The position numbers and the translations under genes were made by a program. From Streptomyces bicolor (GTDB lineage Bacteria; Actinomycetota; Actinomycetes; Streptomycetales; Streptomycetaceae), in the NCBI RefSeq assembly GCF_000719285.1, contig NZ_JOFS01000045.1, forward strand, positions 1 to 53,610: a stretch of DNA of 53,610 nt, in the 5' to 3' direction. Position 1 is the stretch's first letter. Each line of letters opens with the position of its first letter. The notes under the pieces are model-generated. The model was not told the origin of the DNA, ran no database searches, and saw only the letters and a list, made by a program, of their open reading frames with translations. Below, piece by piece: positions 24,285-34,130 of this stretch.

Positions 24285-25470
24285 AGCGGAAGATGCCGGT
24301 GTGGCCGAGGGAGTAGCGGCCGGGCTGGGGATAGACGGCGAGGCCGTGCGGGCCGCTGCCGACCGGGATGCGGGCGAGCTGTTTTCCGGTGCGGGTGTCG
24401 ATGGCGTACACCTCGGAGTCGTAACGGCCCGACAGCCACAGCACTTTGCCGTCGGCGGAGACGCCGCCCATGTCGGGGCTGCCGCCGTCGGGGAGGTGCC
24501 ACTTCTTGGTGAGCTTGTTCTTCGTGAAGTCGAAGACGGAGACACTGCCTTCGCCGCGGTTGGAGACGTACATCTCGCGTGAGTCGCGGCTGACGTAGAG
24601 GCCGTGGCAGCCCTTGCCGGTGTGCAGGAGGGTGGGCTCGGTGAACTTGTCGCCGTCCAGCACCCACATGCCGTCGGCCATCATGTCGGCGATGTAGAAC
24701 CTCTTGCCGTCCGGCGAGATCTTCACGTCCTGGGGCATCGCGCCGTCGAAGGGAAGCCTCTGCTGGCCGACGACCTTCATCTTCTCGGTGTCGACCTTGA
24801 GCAGTTCGCCGCTGAACTCGCAGGAGACGATGAAGTACCGGCCGTCGGCGGAGAAGTCGGCGTGGTTGACGCCGTAGCAGGTGACCGGCTCGGTCTTGAT
24901 CCGCTTCATGGTGTGGGGGTCGCGGAAGACGAGTTCGCGGTCGAGGGAGGCCATGACGACGGCGTACTTGCCGTTGGGGGTGAAGTAGAGGTTGTACGGG
25001 TCGTGGACCTTGAGCTCCTTGCCCGCCTTGCCGGTCTTCGGGTCGATGGGGGTGAGGGTGTGGCCCCGGTTGTTGTTGACCCAGAGGGTCTTCATGTCCC
25101 ACGAGGGCACGACGTGCTGGGGCTGGCGGCCGACGGGGATGGTCTCGATGATCTCGTACGTCTTCGGGTCGATGACGGAGACGGTGTCCGACTCGCTGTT
25201 CGGGACGTACACGCGCGACGGGAAGTCCTTGACGACCGGGGAGAGCTTGTTGGGGCGGTCGGCGGCGTAGACGTCCTTGGGGTCGAGGACGGGTGGCATG
25301 CCTGGGAGGCCGTCCACGGGTTTCTTCTTCGGTGGGGCGGGGACGGCGGCGGCCTGGGTGCCGGGGGACTCGGTGGCGGCGCGGTTTCTGTCCTTGACCG
25401 ACTCGGTGCCGCAGGCGGCGAGCGCGAGGAGGCCGAGGCCGGCGAGGAGGGTGCGGTGGATGACGTTCAT
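24283..25470 (-). CDS. YVTN/Lgal-type beta-propeller lipoprotein
   Basis: A 395-residue lipoprotein with signal peptide and lipobox LAAC (C20), hence anchored outside the membrane. The mature part carries an Ala/Pro linker and then a seven-bladed propeller of the YVTN type: repeated patterns such as SRVYVPNSESDTVSVIDPKT, ISPDGKRFYIADMMADG, SREMYVSNRGEGSVSVFD and GKVLWLSGRYDSEVYAIDT. Such proteins bind ligands or surfaces; no enzymatic residues are seen. The ATG at 25470 has GGAAGAA upstream. An AT-rich stretch about 50 bases upstream (atttaatgagg, 25518-25528) is a candidate promoter element. It precedes the ADP-ribosyltransferase gene on the same strand but is separated by a terminator. Confidence 0.85.
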   Translation of the reverse strand: MNVIHRTLLAGLGLLALAACGTESVKDRNRAATESPGTQAAAVPAPPKKKPVDGLPGMPPVLDPKDVYAADRPNKLSPVVKDFPSRVYVPNSESDTVSVIDPKTYEIIETIPVGRQPQHVVPSWDMKTLWVNNNRGHTLTPIDPKTGKAGKELKVHDPYNLYFTPNGKYAVVMASLDRELVFRDPHTMKRIKTEPVTCYGVNHADFSADGRYFIVSCEFSGELLKVDTEKMKVVGQQRLPFDGAMPQDVKISPDGKRFYIADMMADGMWVLDGDKFTEPTLLHTGKGCHGLYVSRDSREMYVSNRGEGSVSVFDFTKNKLTKKWHLPDGGSPDMGGVSADGKVLWLSGRYDSEVYAIDTRTGKQLARIPVGSGPHGLAVYPQPGRYSLGHTGIFR

Positions 25471-25670
25471 CGGCGGTTCTTCCGTGCGGCGGGGTGGGGG
25501 CGAGCTAGGGCACGGACTATTTAATGAGGAATGTGTCGAAAAACGCATGATTCACCCGATAGGCGGCCCACCACGGGTCGCACCCACCAGCTGTCATAGC
25601 CCCCGCCGCCATCCCAGGGGCTCCGCCCTCCCCTCAGGGCGGCGGCGTTTCGGCCTCCCCGCCCCGGCGG

Positions 25671-26174
25671 CTAGCGGTCCGCCACCCGCATCTCGAACCA
25701 CGTCGTCTTGCCGCGCGGCAGCAGGTCCACGCCCCAGCGGTCGGAGAGTTTGTCCACCAGGAACAGACCCCGCCCGCTGACGTCCATCTCCTGGACCGGC
25801 ATCAGGCACGGCAGCCCGCGTGAGGGGTCGCGGACCTCGATGCGGATCCAGCCCCGGCGGCGGCGCATGCGGAGGCCGAAGACGCGGGCGCCGGTGTGGC
25901 GGACGGCGTTGCCGACCAACTCGGAGACGAGCAAGACCGCGTCCTCCGTCATCTTCGGAGTCAGGCCCCACTGGCGCAGGACCACCACCTGCGCGAGCCG
26001 GCGCGCCGTTGCCGCGGACTCGGGGCGGGACGGGAGCGGAACCTCCGCCTCCGTGGGATTGCCGAACAGTTCAAGCGCCTTCGAGGCAGCTTCGTCCTCG
26101 ACCCCCGGCGACCAACGCGCCGTAGTCGCACGGCCGTGTCCCCGCGGCTGTTCGATACCCTCCAGCCCCGCCAT
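25671..26174 (-). CDS. Anti-sigma-type histidine kinase-like ATPase (RsbW/SpoIIAB family)
   Basis: From the ATG at 26174 this is 167 residues: a variable ~45-residue N-terminus and a GHKL ATPase domain. The N-box is ELVGNAVRHTG (E85, N89), the G1 box VRDPS (D116) and the G2 box SGRGLFLVDKLSDRWG. There is no histidine-containing dimer domain, so it should act as a serine kinase or anti-sigma factor; Streptomyces encode dozens, often orphan as here. No sigma factor or anti-anti-sigma gene is adjacent. A longer start at 26333 exists, but the extension looks non-coding. Confidence 0.85.
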   Translation of the reverse strand: MAGLEGIEQPRGHGRATTARWSPGVEDEAASKALELFGNPTEAEVPLPSRPESAATARRLAQVVVLRQWGLTPKMTEDAVLLVSELVGNAVRHTGARVFGLRMRRRRGWIRIEVRDPSRGLPCLMPVQEMDVSGRGLFLVDKLSDRWGVDLLPRGKTTWFEMRVADR

Positions 26175-26540
26175 GCCCCCATCATGGCCGCCCAGGGCCC
26201 CCTCCGGGGCCGTTCCCGCGGAATACACCCCCCGGAATAGCTCATTCCGTGCGGCTCCAGCGGCATATGACAGTGGCAGTTCGGGGTCACCCGCAGCCCG
26301 CCCGACCTGTGACGACGGCTTCGCTGGAGGCAATCGACGGGCTCCCTCGACAAGCCAGGCTTAAGGTTGCCTTAAGGCTGCCATAAACCGCCCCATCGAG
26401 GGAACCGGATCAGACATCCCGTCAATTGCAAGTGATACGGCCGAGTTTCGGACCAGGGTTCCTGCCGTCGACCGGGGTTCCATGTCCTCGGCGGAACCCC
26501 GGAGTTGCCCACCGCGCAGGAGTCCCCGAGTTCCCCCGCT
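26175..26540. promoter_or_regulatory. Intergenic region with CCTTAAG repeats
   Basis: No gene is seen in these 366 bases between two minus-strand genes. Two copies of a CTTAAGG-type motif (gcttaagg at 26359-26366 and ccttaaggc at 26370-26378), followed by ataaacc, lie upstream of the anti-sigma gene and may be an operator or promoter element. The part next to 26540 should hold the end of the enoyl-CoA hydratase transcript, but no strong hairpin is apparent. Confidence 0.4.
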
Positions 26541-27308
26541 TCAGAGGAACTTGGCCTTGCCCGGCCCCTCCTCCACGAAGCTCCGCATCCCCCGCTCCCG
26601 GTCCTCCGTGGCGAACAGGCCCGCGAACCAGTTCCGTTCCACGGTCAGGCCGGTCTCGATGTCCGTCTCCAGGCCCGCGTCGATCGACTCCTTCGCCGCG
26701 CGCAGCGCGATGGCCGGTCCCTGCGCCAGCTTCGCCGCCCAGGCGTGCGCCTCGGCGTAGACCTGCTCGGCCGCGACGACGCGGTCCACCAGGCCCAACT
26801 CCCGCGCCTCGTCCGCCTTCACCATCCGACCCGTGAAGATCAGGTCCTTCGCCTTCGACGGGCCGACCAGCCGGGCCAGCCGCTGGGTGCCGCCCGCACC
26901 CGGGATCAGTCCGAGCAGGATCTCCGGCTGGCCCAGCTTGGCGTTGTCCGCGGCGATCCGGTAGTCCGCGCACAGCGCCAACTCGCAGCCGCCGCCGAGC
27001 GCGTAGCCGGTGACAGCCGCCACCACCGGCTTCGGGATCCGGGCCACCGCCGTGAACGACTCCTGCAGGGCCCGTGCGCGCAGGACCATCGCCGTGTGGT
27101 CCATGGCCTGCATCTCCTTGATGTCCGCGCCGGCCGCGAACACCTTCTCCCCGCCGTAGATCACCACGGCCCGTACGTCGTCGCGCCGTCCGGCCTCCTC
27201 GGCGAGCTCCTTGAGCCTGTCCTGGGTGGCGACGTCCAGCGCGTTCATCGGCGGACGGTCGAGGCGGAGGGTACCGACACCTTCGGCGACTTCGAGATTC
27301 ACGGTCAT
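26541..27308 (-). CDS. Enoyl-CoA hydratase/isomerase (crotonase) family protein
   Basis: A 255-residue crotonase-fold enzyme acting on acyl-CoA thioesters. The oxyanion-hole segments are visible: KVFAAGADIKEM (about 56-67) and VTGYALGGGCELALCAD (about 100-116). The segment QPEILLGLIPGAGGTQRLARL supplies the catalytic glutamate region. Length is standard. The ATG start is followed by the typical beta-strand VEGVGTLRLDRPPMNAL-like opening. Whether it hydrates enoyl-CoA in fatty-acid oxidation or catalyses a side reaction cannot be decided from sequence. It stands alone, with no other beta-oxidation gene in the window. Confidence 0.93.
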   Translation of the reverse strand: MTVNLEVAEGVGTLRLDRPPMNALDVATQDRLKELAEEAGRRDDVRAVVIYGGEKVFAAGADIKEMQAMDHTAMVLRARALQESFTAVARIPKPVVAAVTGYALGGGCELALCADYRIAADNAKLGQPEILLGLIPGAGGTQRLARLVGPSKAKDLIFTGRMVKADEARELGLVDRVVAAEQVYAEAHAWAAKLAQGPAIALRAAKESIDAGLETDIETGLTVERNWFAGLFATEDRERGMRSFVEEGPGKAKFL

Positions 27309-27338
27309 GCGAGCAGGTTAACCGCCGCTAACGACCTC

Positions 27339-27380
27339 GGCCCCGGTGCCGTACCTCACATCGAGGCAGGCTCCGGGGCC
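27339..27380. terminator. Possible terminator after the first L,D-transpeptidase gene
   Basis: Arms ggccccgg (27339-27346) and ccggggcc (27373-27380) can pair around a 26-base loop, downstream of the minus-strand gene ending at 27397. Confidence 0.4.
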
Positions 27381-27396
27381 GTACGTCATCGAAGGC

Positions 27397-28638
27397 TCAG
27401 GCCTTCCACTTCTCCCACGACATGTTCCAGCCGTTCAGCCCGTTGTCGGGGGCCACCGTCGCGTCGCTGGAGTTCTTCACGACCACCACGTCACCGATCA
27501 TCGAGTGGTTGTAGAACCACGCGGCCGGCGTACCGCCGTCCCACGCGCCCTTGACGTCGCGCAGGCCGACGCAGCCATGGCTGGCGTTGTAGTTGCCGAA
27601 GGCGTCGCCGCCCCAGTAGTTGCCGTGGATGAAGGTGCCGGAGTTGGTCAGGCGCATGGCGTGCGGGACGTCCTTGATGTCGTACTCGCCCTCGTAGCCG
27701 ACCGTGTCGCCGTTCATCCGGGTCTCGACGAACTTCTCGGTGATGACCATCTGGCCGTTCCAGGTCGCGTACCCGGGCTTGCCGGTGGTGACGGGGATGG
27801 TCTTGACGACCTTGCCGTCCTGCATGACCTTCATCTTCTTGGTCTTCACGTCGACGACCGAGACCTGGTCGCGGCCGATGGTGAAGGAGACGGTCTTGGA
27901 CTGCTCGCCGTAGACGCCGGGGCGGCCCTCGACGCCGTCGAGGTTGAGGTCGACGGTGACCTTGGTGCCTTCCTTCCAGTACTTCTCGGGCCGGAAGTCG
28001 AGGCGGTCGTTGCCGAACCAGTGGCCCGCGACCTCGACGGCCGGCTCGGTCTTGATGGTGACCGCCTTCTCGACGTCCTCGGGGTTGGTGATGCCCCGGG
28101 TGAAGCGGAGCGAGAACGGCATTCCGACGCCGACCTCGGAACCGTCCTCGGGCGTGAAGTGACCGATGAAGGTGTTCTTCGGGGTCAGGGTGGTGAAGTC
28201 GGCCTCCTTGGTCGCCGCCAGGCCCTCGGAGTCCTTGGCGACCGCGTGCACGGTGTACTTCGTGGCGGCCGCGAGGTGCGTGGACGGCGTCCAGGTGCCG
28301 CCGTCGCCGGATATCTTCCCGGCTATCGCCTTGCCCTTGGCGTCCTTGACCTCGACGTCCGTCAGCTTGCCCTTGGCCGCGGTGACCTTGAGCGCACCGC
28401 TGGTCTCGACGGACTTCGCCCCGTCGCCCGGCGCTATGGTCACGACGGCCTGCGACTTCCTGGTCTCCGCCGTGGCGGAGTCCTCGCCCTTGCCGTTGCC
28501 GGCCCCGGCGTTCGACCCGCCGCCTCCGCCGCACGCGGTCACGGCGAGCAGCAGCACACCCGCCAGCGCCGACAGCCCCACGCGTCCACGCCTGGCGCGC
28601 GCATCAACCGACGCCCCCGATATCGGCCGCACGTTCAA
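27397..28638 (-). CDS. L,D-transpeptidase lipoprotein (YkuD domain), copy 1
   Basis: About 413 residues. A lipoprotein signal (lipobox LLAVTAC) is followed by a Gly/Ser linker, two Ig-like domains (about 60-260) and a YkuD catalytic domain with SHGCVGLRD, whose cysteine attacks the peptidoglycan stem peptide to form 3-3 crosslinks. The upstream HGNYWGG segment supplies the active-site His. The C-terminus ends in a Trp-rich tail (NGLNGWNMSWEKWK). The TTG at 28638 is chosen because GGGGAG lies six bases upstream; the GTG two codons on is possible. It is paralogous to the next gene, of equal length. An ATTAA/TAATAT-rich spot near 28740-28750 is a promoter candidate. Confidence 0.92.
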   Translation of the reverse strand: MNVRPISGASVDARARRGRVGLSALAGVLLLAVTACGGGGGSNAGAGNGKGEDSATAETRKSQAVVTIAPGDGAKSVETSGALKVTAAKGKLTDVEVKDAKGKAIAGKISGDGGTWTPSTHLAAATKYTVHAVAKDSEGLAATKEADFTTLTPKNTFIGHFTPEDGSEVGVGMPFSLRFTRGITNPEDVEKAVTIKTEPAVEVAGHWFGNDRLDFRPEKYWKEGTKVTVDLNLDGVEGRPGVYGEQSKTVSFTIGRDQVSVVDVKTKKMKVMQDGKVVKTIPVTTGKPGYATWNGQMVITEKFVETRMNGDTVGYEGEYDIKDVPHAMRLTNSGTFIHGNYWGGDAFGNYNASHGCVGLRDVKGAWDGGTPAAWFYNHSMIGDVVVVKNSSDATVAPDNGLNGWNMSWEKWKA

Positions 28639-28844
28639 GTCTTTCTCCCCTCCCCGGGCCCAACGGCCCTCGCCGGGCCCCGAGGCCCTGTCGGGCCTGG
28701 TCGGCCCACTCCCCCGCGCGCCCGCCGCGCGCATCGGCGCATATTAACCACAAGGTCATTGGCGTTGGCGCCGCGCGATTGTCACCGTTCAGTTCCAACA
28801 TCGACAGATAGCCGGTTGGTCGAGCAACTCACCCCCCTGTCCTG

Positions 28845-30086
28845 TTACTTCACCGCACTCCCCGTCTTCCACTCCTTCCAGCCCATATTCCATCCTCCGA
28901 GGCCATTGTCGGGAGCGACCTTTTTGTCTTTGCTGTGGACGACCTCGACGACGTCCCCGACCAGGCTGCGGTCGAAGAACCAGCCCGCGGGCGTCTCGGA
29001 GCTGCCGCCCTTGACGTCCCGGAGCCCCACGCACCCGTGGCTGACGTTGGTGCGTCCGAAGATGTCGGCGTCCGCCCAGTAGTTGCCGTGCAGGAAGGTG
29101 CCGGAGTCGGTGAGGCGCATGGCGTGCGGGACGTCCGGGATGTCGTACTCGCCCTTGCCGTTGGCCTTCTTGAAGCCGACGGTGGCACCGTTCATCCGGG
29201 TGAGTTCGAGCATCTCGGTGACGACCATCTTGCCGTTGTAGGTGGTGTTCTTCGGGGCGCCCGCGGTGACCGGCACGGTCGCGAGGAGCTCGCCGTCGCG
29301 CCGGACCTCCATGGTGTGCTTGGCCGCGTCGACGACGGAGACCTGGTGGCGGCCGACGGTGAACGAGAACGTCTTGTGCTGCAGGCCGTACACCCCGGGC
29401 GACCCCTCGACGTCGCGCAGGCGCAGGGCGACGGTGACCCGGGTGCCGGGCTTCCAGGGGTGCTGGGGGCGGAAGTCCAGGCGGGAGGTGCCGAACCAGT
29501 GCGGGCGGATGTCCACGGCCGGCTCGGCGGTGACCTGGACGGCGCGTTCGACGGCGGCGCGGTCCTGGATCTCCCGGTTGAACTCCAGGGAGACGATCAT
29601 TCCGGTGCCGACGGTGGAGCGGTGCTCCGGGGTGACGTATCCGATGAACCGCTCGTCGGGGACGTACGTGGTGAAGGTCGTGTGCCGTGCGCTGCGGCGT
29701 CCGTGGCCGTCGAGGGCCACCGCGTCGACCGTGTACCTGGCGGCCAGTGCGAGCCCGGGGTCGTCGGGCTCCCAGCGCAGGCCGTCCTCGGAGATGCGCC
29801 CGGACACCTCGGTGTCCTGCGCGTCCTGGGACTTGACGACCTTCACCGACTCGAGGCGCCCGCTGAGCACGCGGACGAGCAGCCGGTCGTCGGGGCGCGC
29901 GCCCTTGCTGCCGTCGTCGGGCAGCACCCGGATGACGTCCTCGGGAGCCGGCGGTTTGCCCAGCATCTCGTCGCCGTCGGCGCCCCCCGAGGTGCAGCCG
30001 GCCGCCCCGGCCAGCAGTCCTGCCCATGTCAGTACGGCGGCCAACACGGCCCCCGCGCGCCGCGCGCGCCCTTGTACGTGCCTCAC
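28845..30086 (-). CDS. L,D-transpeptidase lipoprotein (YkuD domain), copy 2
   Basis: About 413 residues with the same plan as its downstream neighbour: lipobox LLAGAAGC, Ig-like domains with RLDFRPQHPWKPGT, YkuD core with HGNYW and VSHGCVGLRD, and the tail NGLGGWNMGWKEWK. Identity between the pair looks moderate, so the duplication is old. It should be anchored outside the membrane and build 3-3 peptidoglycan crosslinks. The GTG start at 30086 is preceded by TTGGGG. It is divergent from glgX across 159 bases. A much longer frame upstream (to 32438) is the antisense shadow of glgX and is not part of the protein. Confidence 0.92.
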   Translation of the reverse strand: MRHVQGRARRAGAVLAAVLTWAGLLAGAAGCTSGGADGDEMLGKPPAPEDVIRVLPDDGSKGARPDDRLLVRVLSGRLESVKVVKSQDAQDTEVSGRISEDGLRWEPDDPGLALAARYTVDAVALDGHGRRSARHTTFTTYVPDERFIGYVTPEHRSTVGTGMIVSLEFNREIQDRAAVERAVQVTAEPAVDIRPHWFGTSRLDFRPQHPWKPGTRVTVALRLRDVEGSPGVYGLQHKTFSFTVGRHQVSVVDAAKHTMEVRRDGELLATVPVTAGAPKNTTYNGKMVVTEMLELTRMNGATVGFKKANGKGEYDIPDVPHAMRLTDSGTFLHGNYWADADIFGRTNVSHGCVGLRDVKGGSSETPAGWFFDRSLVGDVVEVVHSKDKKVAPDNGLGGWNMGWKEWKTGSAVK

Positions 30087-30245
30087 GAAGACCCCAACGA
30101 CCGGGGTGGGTCTGGGGAAACGTGAGTGCGAGCCATGGGGTGGGCAGAACATCAAGGAGGACGACGCGACGGGGAGCCGCGGACCGGGACACCGTGGGCT
30201 CTGCTTCCCCATGCGTGTGGTCCATGAGCCGTGGGAGGCCGTCAG

Positions 30246-32498
30246 GTGTCGAGCGCAGCCGAGCAGGAGGCGGTGGCCGCCGCGGTCGCCGCTGAGGAGG
30301 GGCGCCCGGCCGCCGTCGTGAACGGCGCGCGGCACAAGGCTCCCCCGGTGCCCGTGTGGCCGGGCACGCCCGTGCCGCTCGGCGCCCGCTTCCGGGTCGG
30401 CCCGGACGGGGTGGCGGGCACCAACTTCGCGCTGTGGGCGGGCGGGGCGGAGTCGGTCGAGCTGTGCCTGTTCGACGACCAGGGCAAGGAGACGCGGGCC
30501 AAGCTGACCGAACTGACGCACGAGATCTGGCACGGGTTCGTGCCGGGTGTCATGCCGGGTCAGCGCTACGGCTACCGGGTGCACGGCCGCTGGGATCCGT
30601 GGACCGGCGGCCGCTGGAATCCGGCGAAGCTGCTGCTCGACCCGTACGCGCGCGCGGTGGACGGCGACTTCAGCCTGCCGCCGGAGGTGTACGGGCACGT
30701 CCGCGACTGGCCCCAGCAGCATGTCGCGGACACCGTGCGCGACGACCGGGACTCGGCGCCGTACGTCCCGAAGGGCGTGGTCGTCCACGACGACGCCCCC
30801 GAGGACGAGTGGATGGATGACCGCCGGCCGAAGACGCCGTGGGCGGACTCGGTGATCTACGAGGTGCACGTACGGGGGTTCACGAAGCTGCACCCGGGGA
30901 TTCCGGAGGAGCTGCGGGGGACGTACGCCGGCCTCGCGCACCCGGCGGCGATCGAGCACCTGGTCAAGCTGGGCGTGACGGCCGTCGAGCTGCTCCCGGT
31001 CCACCAGTTCGCGCACGAGGACCATCTGCTCCGCAAGGGCCTGCGCAACTACTGGGGCTACAACTCCATCGGCTACTTCGCTCCGCACGCCGCCTACGCC
31101 GCCTCCGGTACGACCGGTCAGCAGGTCGGCGAGTTCAAGCGGATGGTGCACGCGCTGCACGCGGCGGGGATCGAGGTCATCCTCGACGTCGTCTACAACC
31201 ACACGGCGGAGGCGGGCGAGCTGGGCCCCACGCTGTCGCTGAAGGGGATCGACAACCGGGGGTACTACCGGTTGCAGAGCGATGCGCGGCGGTACGCCGA
31301 CTACACCGGCTGCGGCAATACCCTGCACGTCGTCCAGCCGCACGTCCTGCGGCTCATCACCGACTCGCTGCGGTACTGGGTGACGGAGATGGGGGTGGAC
31401 GGCTTCCGCTTCGACCTTGCGGCAGCGCTGGCTCGCTCCATGCACGACGTCGACATGCTCTCGCCGTTCCTCGCCGTCATCGCGCAGGATCCGGTGCTGC
31501 GGCGGGTGAAGCTGATCGCCGAGCCGTGGGACGTCGGCTCGGGCGGCTACCAGGTGGGCGCCTTCCCGCCGCTGTGGACGGAGTGGAACGACTGCTACCG
31601 CAATGCCGTACGGGACTTCTGGCGGGGTGCGCTGCCCGACGTACGGGATCTGGGGTACCGCCTGTCGGGGTCCAGCGACCTGTACGCGTGGGGCGGGCGG
31701 CGGCCGTACGCCTCGGTCAACTTCGTGACGGCGCATGACGGTTTCACGCTCCGGGACATGGTGTCCTACGAGCGCAAGCACAACGAGGCGAACGGCGAGG
31801 GCAACCGGGACGGTTCCGACGACAACCGGTCCTGGAACTGCGGCGCCGAGGGCGAGACGGACGACGAGCGCGTACGGGCGCTGCGGCGCCGTCAGCTCAG
31901 GAACCTGCTGACGACGCTGCTGCTGTCGACGGGCGTGCCGATGCTGGTCGCGGGCGATGAGCTGGGTCGGACGCAGCGGGGCAACAACAACGCGTACTGC
32001 CAGGACAACGAGATCAGCTGGCTCGACTGGCGGCTGCTTCAGGAGCCGGGCTGGAAGGCGCTGTTCGACCTGACGTCCCGGCTGATCGAGCTGCGCCACC
32101 GGCACCCGGTGCTGCGCCGCCGGGCCTTCTTCTCCGGTCGGGCACACTCGGCCGACGGGCTCCGGGACCTGGCCTGGTTCACCGCGCGGGGGACGGAGAT
32201 GACGGAACGGGACTGGTACGCGCCCGCCGCCACGCTGGGCATGTATCTGTCCGGGCGGGACATCCCGGGCCGGGACGAGCGCGGGGCGCCGATAGTCGAC
32301 GACAGCTTCCTGGCCGTGCTGCACGCCGGGGACCGGCCGGTGAGCTTCGTGCTGCCGGGGCCGCCGTGGGCGGAGCGGTACGAGCTGGTCGTCGACACGT
32401 CGCGGGAGGAGCAGGGGGAGGCGCCGGGGGTGGAGCACCGGGCGGGGGCGGCGATCACGGTGCCGGGGCGCGCGGTGCTGTTGCTGAAGGTCGGCTGA
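30246..32498 (+). CDS. glgX: Glycogen debranching enzyme GlgX (GH13, isoamylase type)
   Basis: A 750-residue cytosolic enzyme that hydrolyses alpha-1,6 branches of glycogen or limit dextrins. An N-terminal CBM48-like domain ([21 protein letters not shown]) precedes a GH13 barrel. Catalytic segments are [11 protein letters not shown] (nucleophile Asp near 390), [10 protein letters not shown] (acid Glu near 426) and VTAHDGFTL (stabilising Asp). The tail ends in a beta domain. The GTG at 30246 has GGGAGG seven bases upstream and is preferred to the ATG-less extension. With glgP and glgE about 18-20 kb away on the same window it belongs to the alpha-glucan/maltose-1-phosphate network. Confidence 0.95.
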   Translation: MSSAAEQEAVAAAVAAEEGRPAAVVNGARHKAPPVPVWPGTPVPLGARFRVGPDGVAGTNFALWAGGAESVELCLFDDQGKETRAKLTELTHEIWHGFVPGVMPGQRYGYRVHGRWDPWTGGRWNPAKLLLDPYARAVDGDFSLPPEVYGHVRDWPQQHVADTVRDDRDSAPYVPKGVVVHDDAPEDEWMDDRRPKTPWADSVIYEVHVRGFTKLHPGIPEELRGTYAGLAHPAAIEHLVKLGVTAVELLPVHQFAHEDHLLRKGLRNYWGYNSIGYFAPHAAYAASGTTGQQVGEFKRMVHALHAAGIEVILDVVYNHTAEAGELGPTLSLKGIDNRGYYRLQSDARRYADYTGCGNTLHVVQPHVLRLITDSLRYWVTEMGVDGFRFDLAAALARSMHDVDMLSPFLAVIAQDPVLRRVKLIAEPWDVGSGGYQVGAFPPLWTEWNDCYRNAVRDFWRGALPDVRDLGYRLSGSSDLYAWGGRRPYASVNFVTAHDGFTLRDMVSYERKHNEANGEGNRDGSDDNRSWNCGAEGETDDERVRALRRRQLRNLLTTLLLSTGVPMLVAGDELGRTQRGNNNAYCQDNEISWLDWRLLQEPGWKALFDLTSRLIELRHRHPVLRRRAFFSGRAHSADGLRDLAWFTARGTEMTERDWYAPAATLGMYLSGRDIPGRDERGAPIVDDSFLAVLHAGDRPVSFVLPGPPWAERYELVVDTSREEQGEAPGVEHRAGAAITVPGRAVLLLKVG

Positions 32499-32593
32499 GT
32501 CGGCCGCGGGGTTCGTTGAGGTGGCGTTTCAAGCCCATGAACTCCGCGCCGGATTCCTGGCCATGGGATCGCGGTGCTGATCGACTGAGGCGC

Positions 32594-34024
32594 ATGCCCG
32601 AGATATCCCGTCGTGCCTTCGGTGGCCTCGTCGGCGGCGGCGCCGTGACCGCCGTCGCCGGTACGGCCACCGCCGCCGAAGCCGCCACAGCCGTAGTAAC
32701 CGCAGAAGCCGCGCCCGCCGAGCGCCCCTTCCGGGCCCGCCCCGCCGCGTCCGCAAAGCGCCCCAACGTCCTCGTCGTCCTGGGCGACGACCTCGGCTGG
32801 GCGGACCTGTCCTCGTACGGCGCCCCCCACATCAGGACCCCGAACCTGGACCGGCTGGCCCGGCAGGGGGTGCGGTTCACGAACGCGTACTCCGGCTCGG
32901 CGACCTGCTCACCGACCCGGTTCAGCCTGTACACCGGCCGGTACCCGGGGCGTACGCCCGGCGGCCTCGCCGAGCCCATCGCCGACAAGGCGCAGGGGCT
33001 GGACCCGAATCACCCCACCCTGGCCTCCCTGCTGAGGAGGGCGGGCTACGCCACGGCACTCATCGGCAAGTGGCACTGCGGCTGGCTCCCCGACCACAGC
33101 CCCACCAAGTCCGGCTGGGACGAGTTCTTCGGCAACTTCGGTGGCGTCCTGGAGTACTTCTCCAAGCTCGGCCAGCTCGGCGCGTACGACCTCCACGAGG
33201 GCGACGCCGAGTACAAGGACCTGCGGTACTACACGACCGTGCTGACCGAGCGGGCGGTCGAGTACGTCAGCCGTGACCACACCGCGCCCTGGCTGCTGAA
33301 CCTCAACTTCACCACCCCGCACTGGCCCTGGCTCGCGGAGGGCGACGAGGAGACCGGCGCGGAGATCGCGGCGAAGATCCGGGCGGCCAAGAGCCAGGTG
33401 GAGGTCAGCGCGGCGCTGAACCACTACGACGGCGGCTCGGTCGCCAAGTACGCGGAGATGGTGGAGAGCCTCGACGCGGCCGTCGGCGAGGTGCTCGACG
33501 CCCTGCGCCACTCGGGTCAGGAGGACGACACCCTCGTGCTGTTCGCCAGCGACAACGGCGGTGAGCGCTACTCCTACAACTGGCCGCTCAGCGGCGAGAA
33601 GTTCGTCCTCCGGGAGGGCGGAATCCGGGTGCCGACGATCGTGCGCTGGCCCGCCCGCGTCGACGGCCGTCAGGTCAGCCACGAGCCGAACTTCTCCCCT
33701 GACTGGACGGCGACCCTGCTGGAGATCGCCGGCGCCCGCCCCGACCCGGCGTATCCGCTGGACGGCACCAGCCTCGCCGGCTACCTGCTGCGCGGCGAGG
33801 AACTGCCGGAGCGGGACCTGTTCTGGCGGGTACGGGCCAACCGGGCCCTCAGGCGCGGCGACTGGAAGTACTACCGGGACGCGGGCGGCAGGGACCACCT
33901 CTACAACCTGGCCGCCGACCAGCGCGAACAGGCCGACCGCGCCGCGGACGAACCGGGGTTGCTGGCTGACCTCAGGGACGCGTGGGAGAGGGTCGACAGC
34001 ACCCTGCTGCCCTATCCGGGTTAG
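32594..34024 (+). CDS. Secreted sulfatase with Tat-type signal
   Basis: A 476-residue alkaline-phosphatase-superfamily sulfatase. The N-terminus has a twin-arginine pattern SRRAFGGL and an Ala-rich hydrophobic segment. Metal ligands D65-D66 follow VLVVLGDDLGW, and the formylglycine motif CSPTR (C105) lies in TCSPTRFSLYTGRYPGR, so it should need a formylglycine-generating enzyme, not encoded here. Later motifs GKWHCG, FTTPHWPW and FASDNGG agree with arylsulfatases. Export through Tat fits folding with calcium before secretion, though modification must then take place first. Natural substrate unknown. The ATG at 32594 has GAGG upstream. Confidence 0.9.
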   Translation: MPEISRRAFGGLVGGGAVTAVAGTATAAEAATAVVTAEAAPAERPFRARPAASAKRPNVLVVLGDDLGWADLSSYGAPHIRTPNLDRLARQGVRFTNAYSGSATCSPTRFSLYTGRYPGRTPGGLAEPIADKAQGLDPNHPTLASLLRRAGYATALIGKWHCGWLPDHSPTKSGWDEFFGNFGGVLEYFSKLGQLGAYDLHEGDAEYKDLRYYTTVLTERAVEYVSRDHTAPWLLNLNFTTPHWPWLAEGDEETGAEIAAKIRAAKSQVEVSAALNHYDGGSVAKYAEMVESLDAAVGEVLDALRHSGQEDDTLVLFASDNGGERYSYNWPLSGEKFVLREGGIRVPTIVRWPARVDGRQVSHEPNFSPDWTATLLEIAGARPDPAYPLDGTSLAGYLLRGEELPERDLFWRVRANRALRRGDWKYYRDAGGRDHLYNLAADQREQADRAADEPGLLADLRDAWERVDSTLLPYPG

Positions 34025-34130
34025 GCGCCGTCCAACCCCTCGAACATGCAGGTCGTAGGACCAGCGGCCGATTGCGGACCGGCCAAAACTCGGTGGGCAG
34101 TGTCAGTGGCGATCCGTAGGCTCGCTGCTG

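Noticed and set aside
30087..32438. N-terminal extension of the second L,D-transpeptidase to nearly 1200 residues
   Set aside because: The extra part is antisense to glgX; the lipoprotein signal peptide begins at the GTG at 30086.
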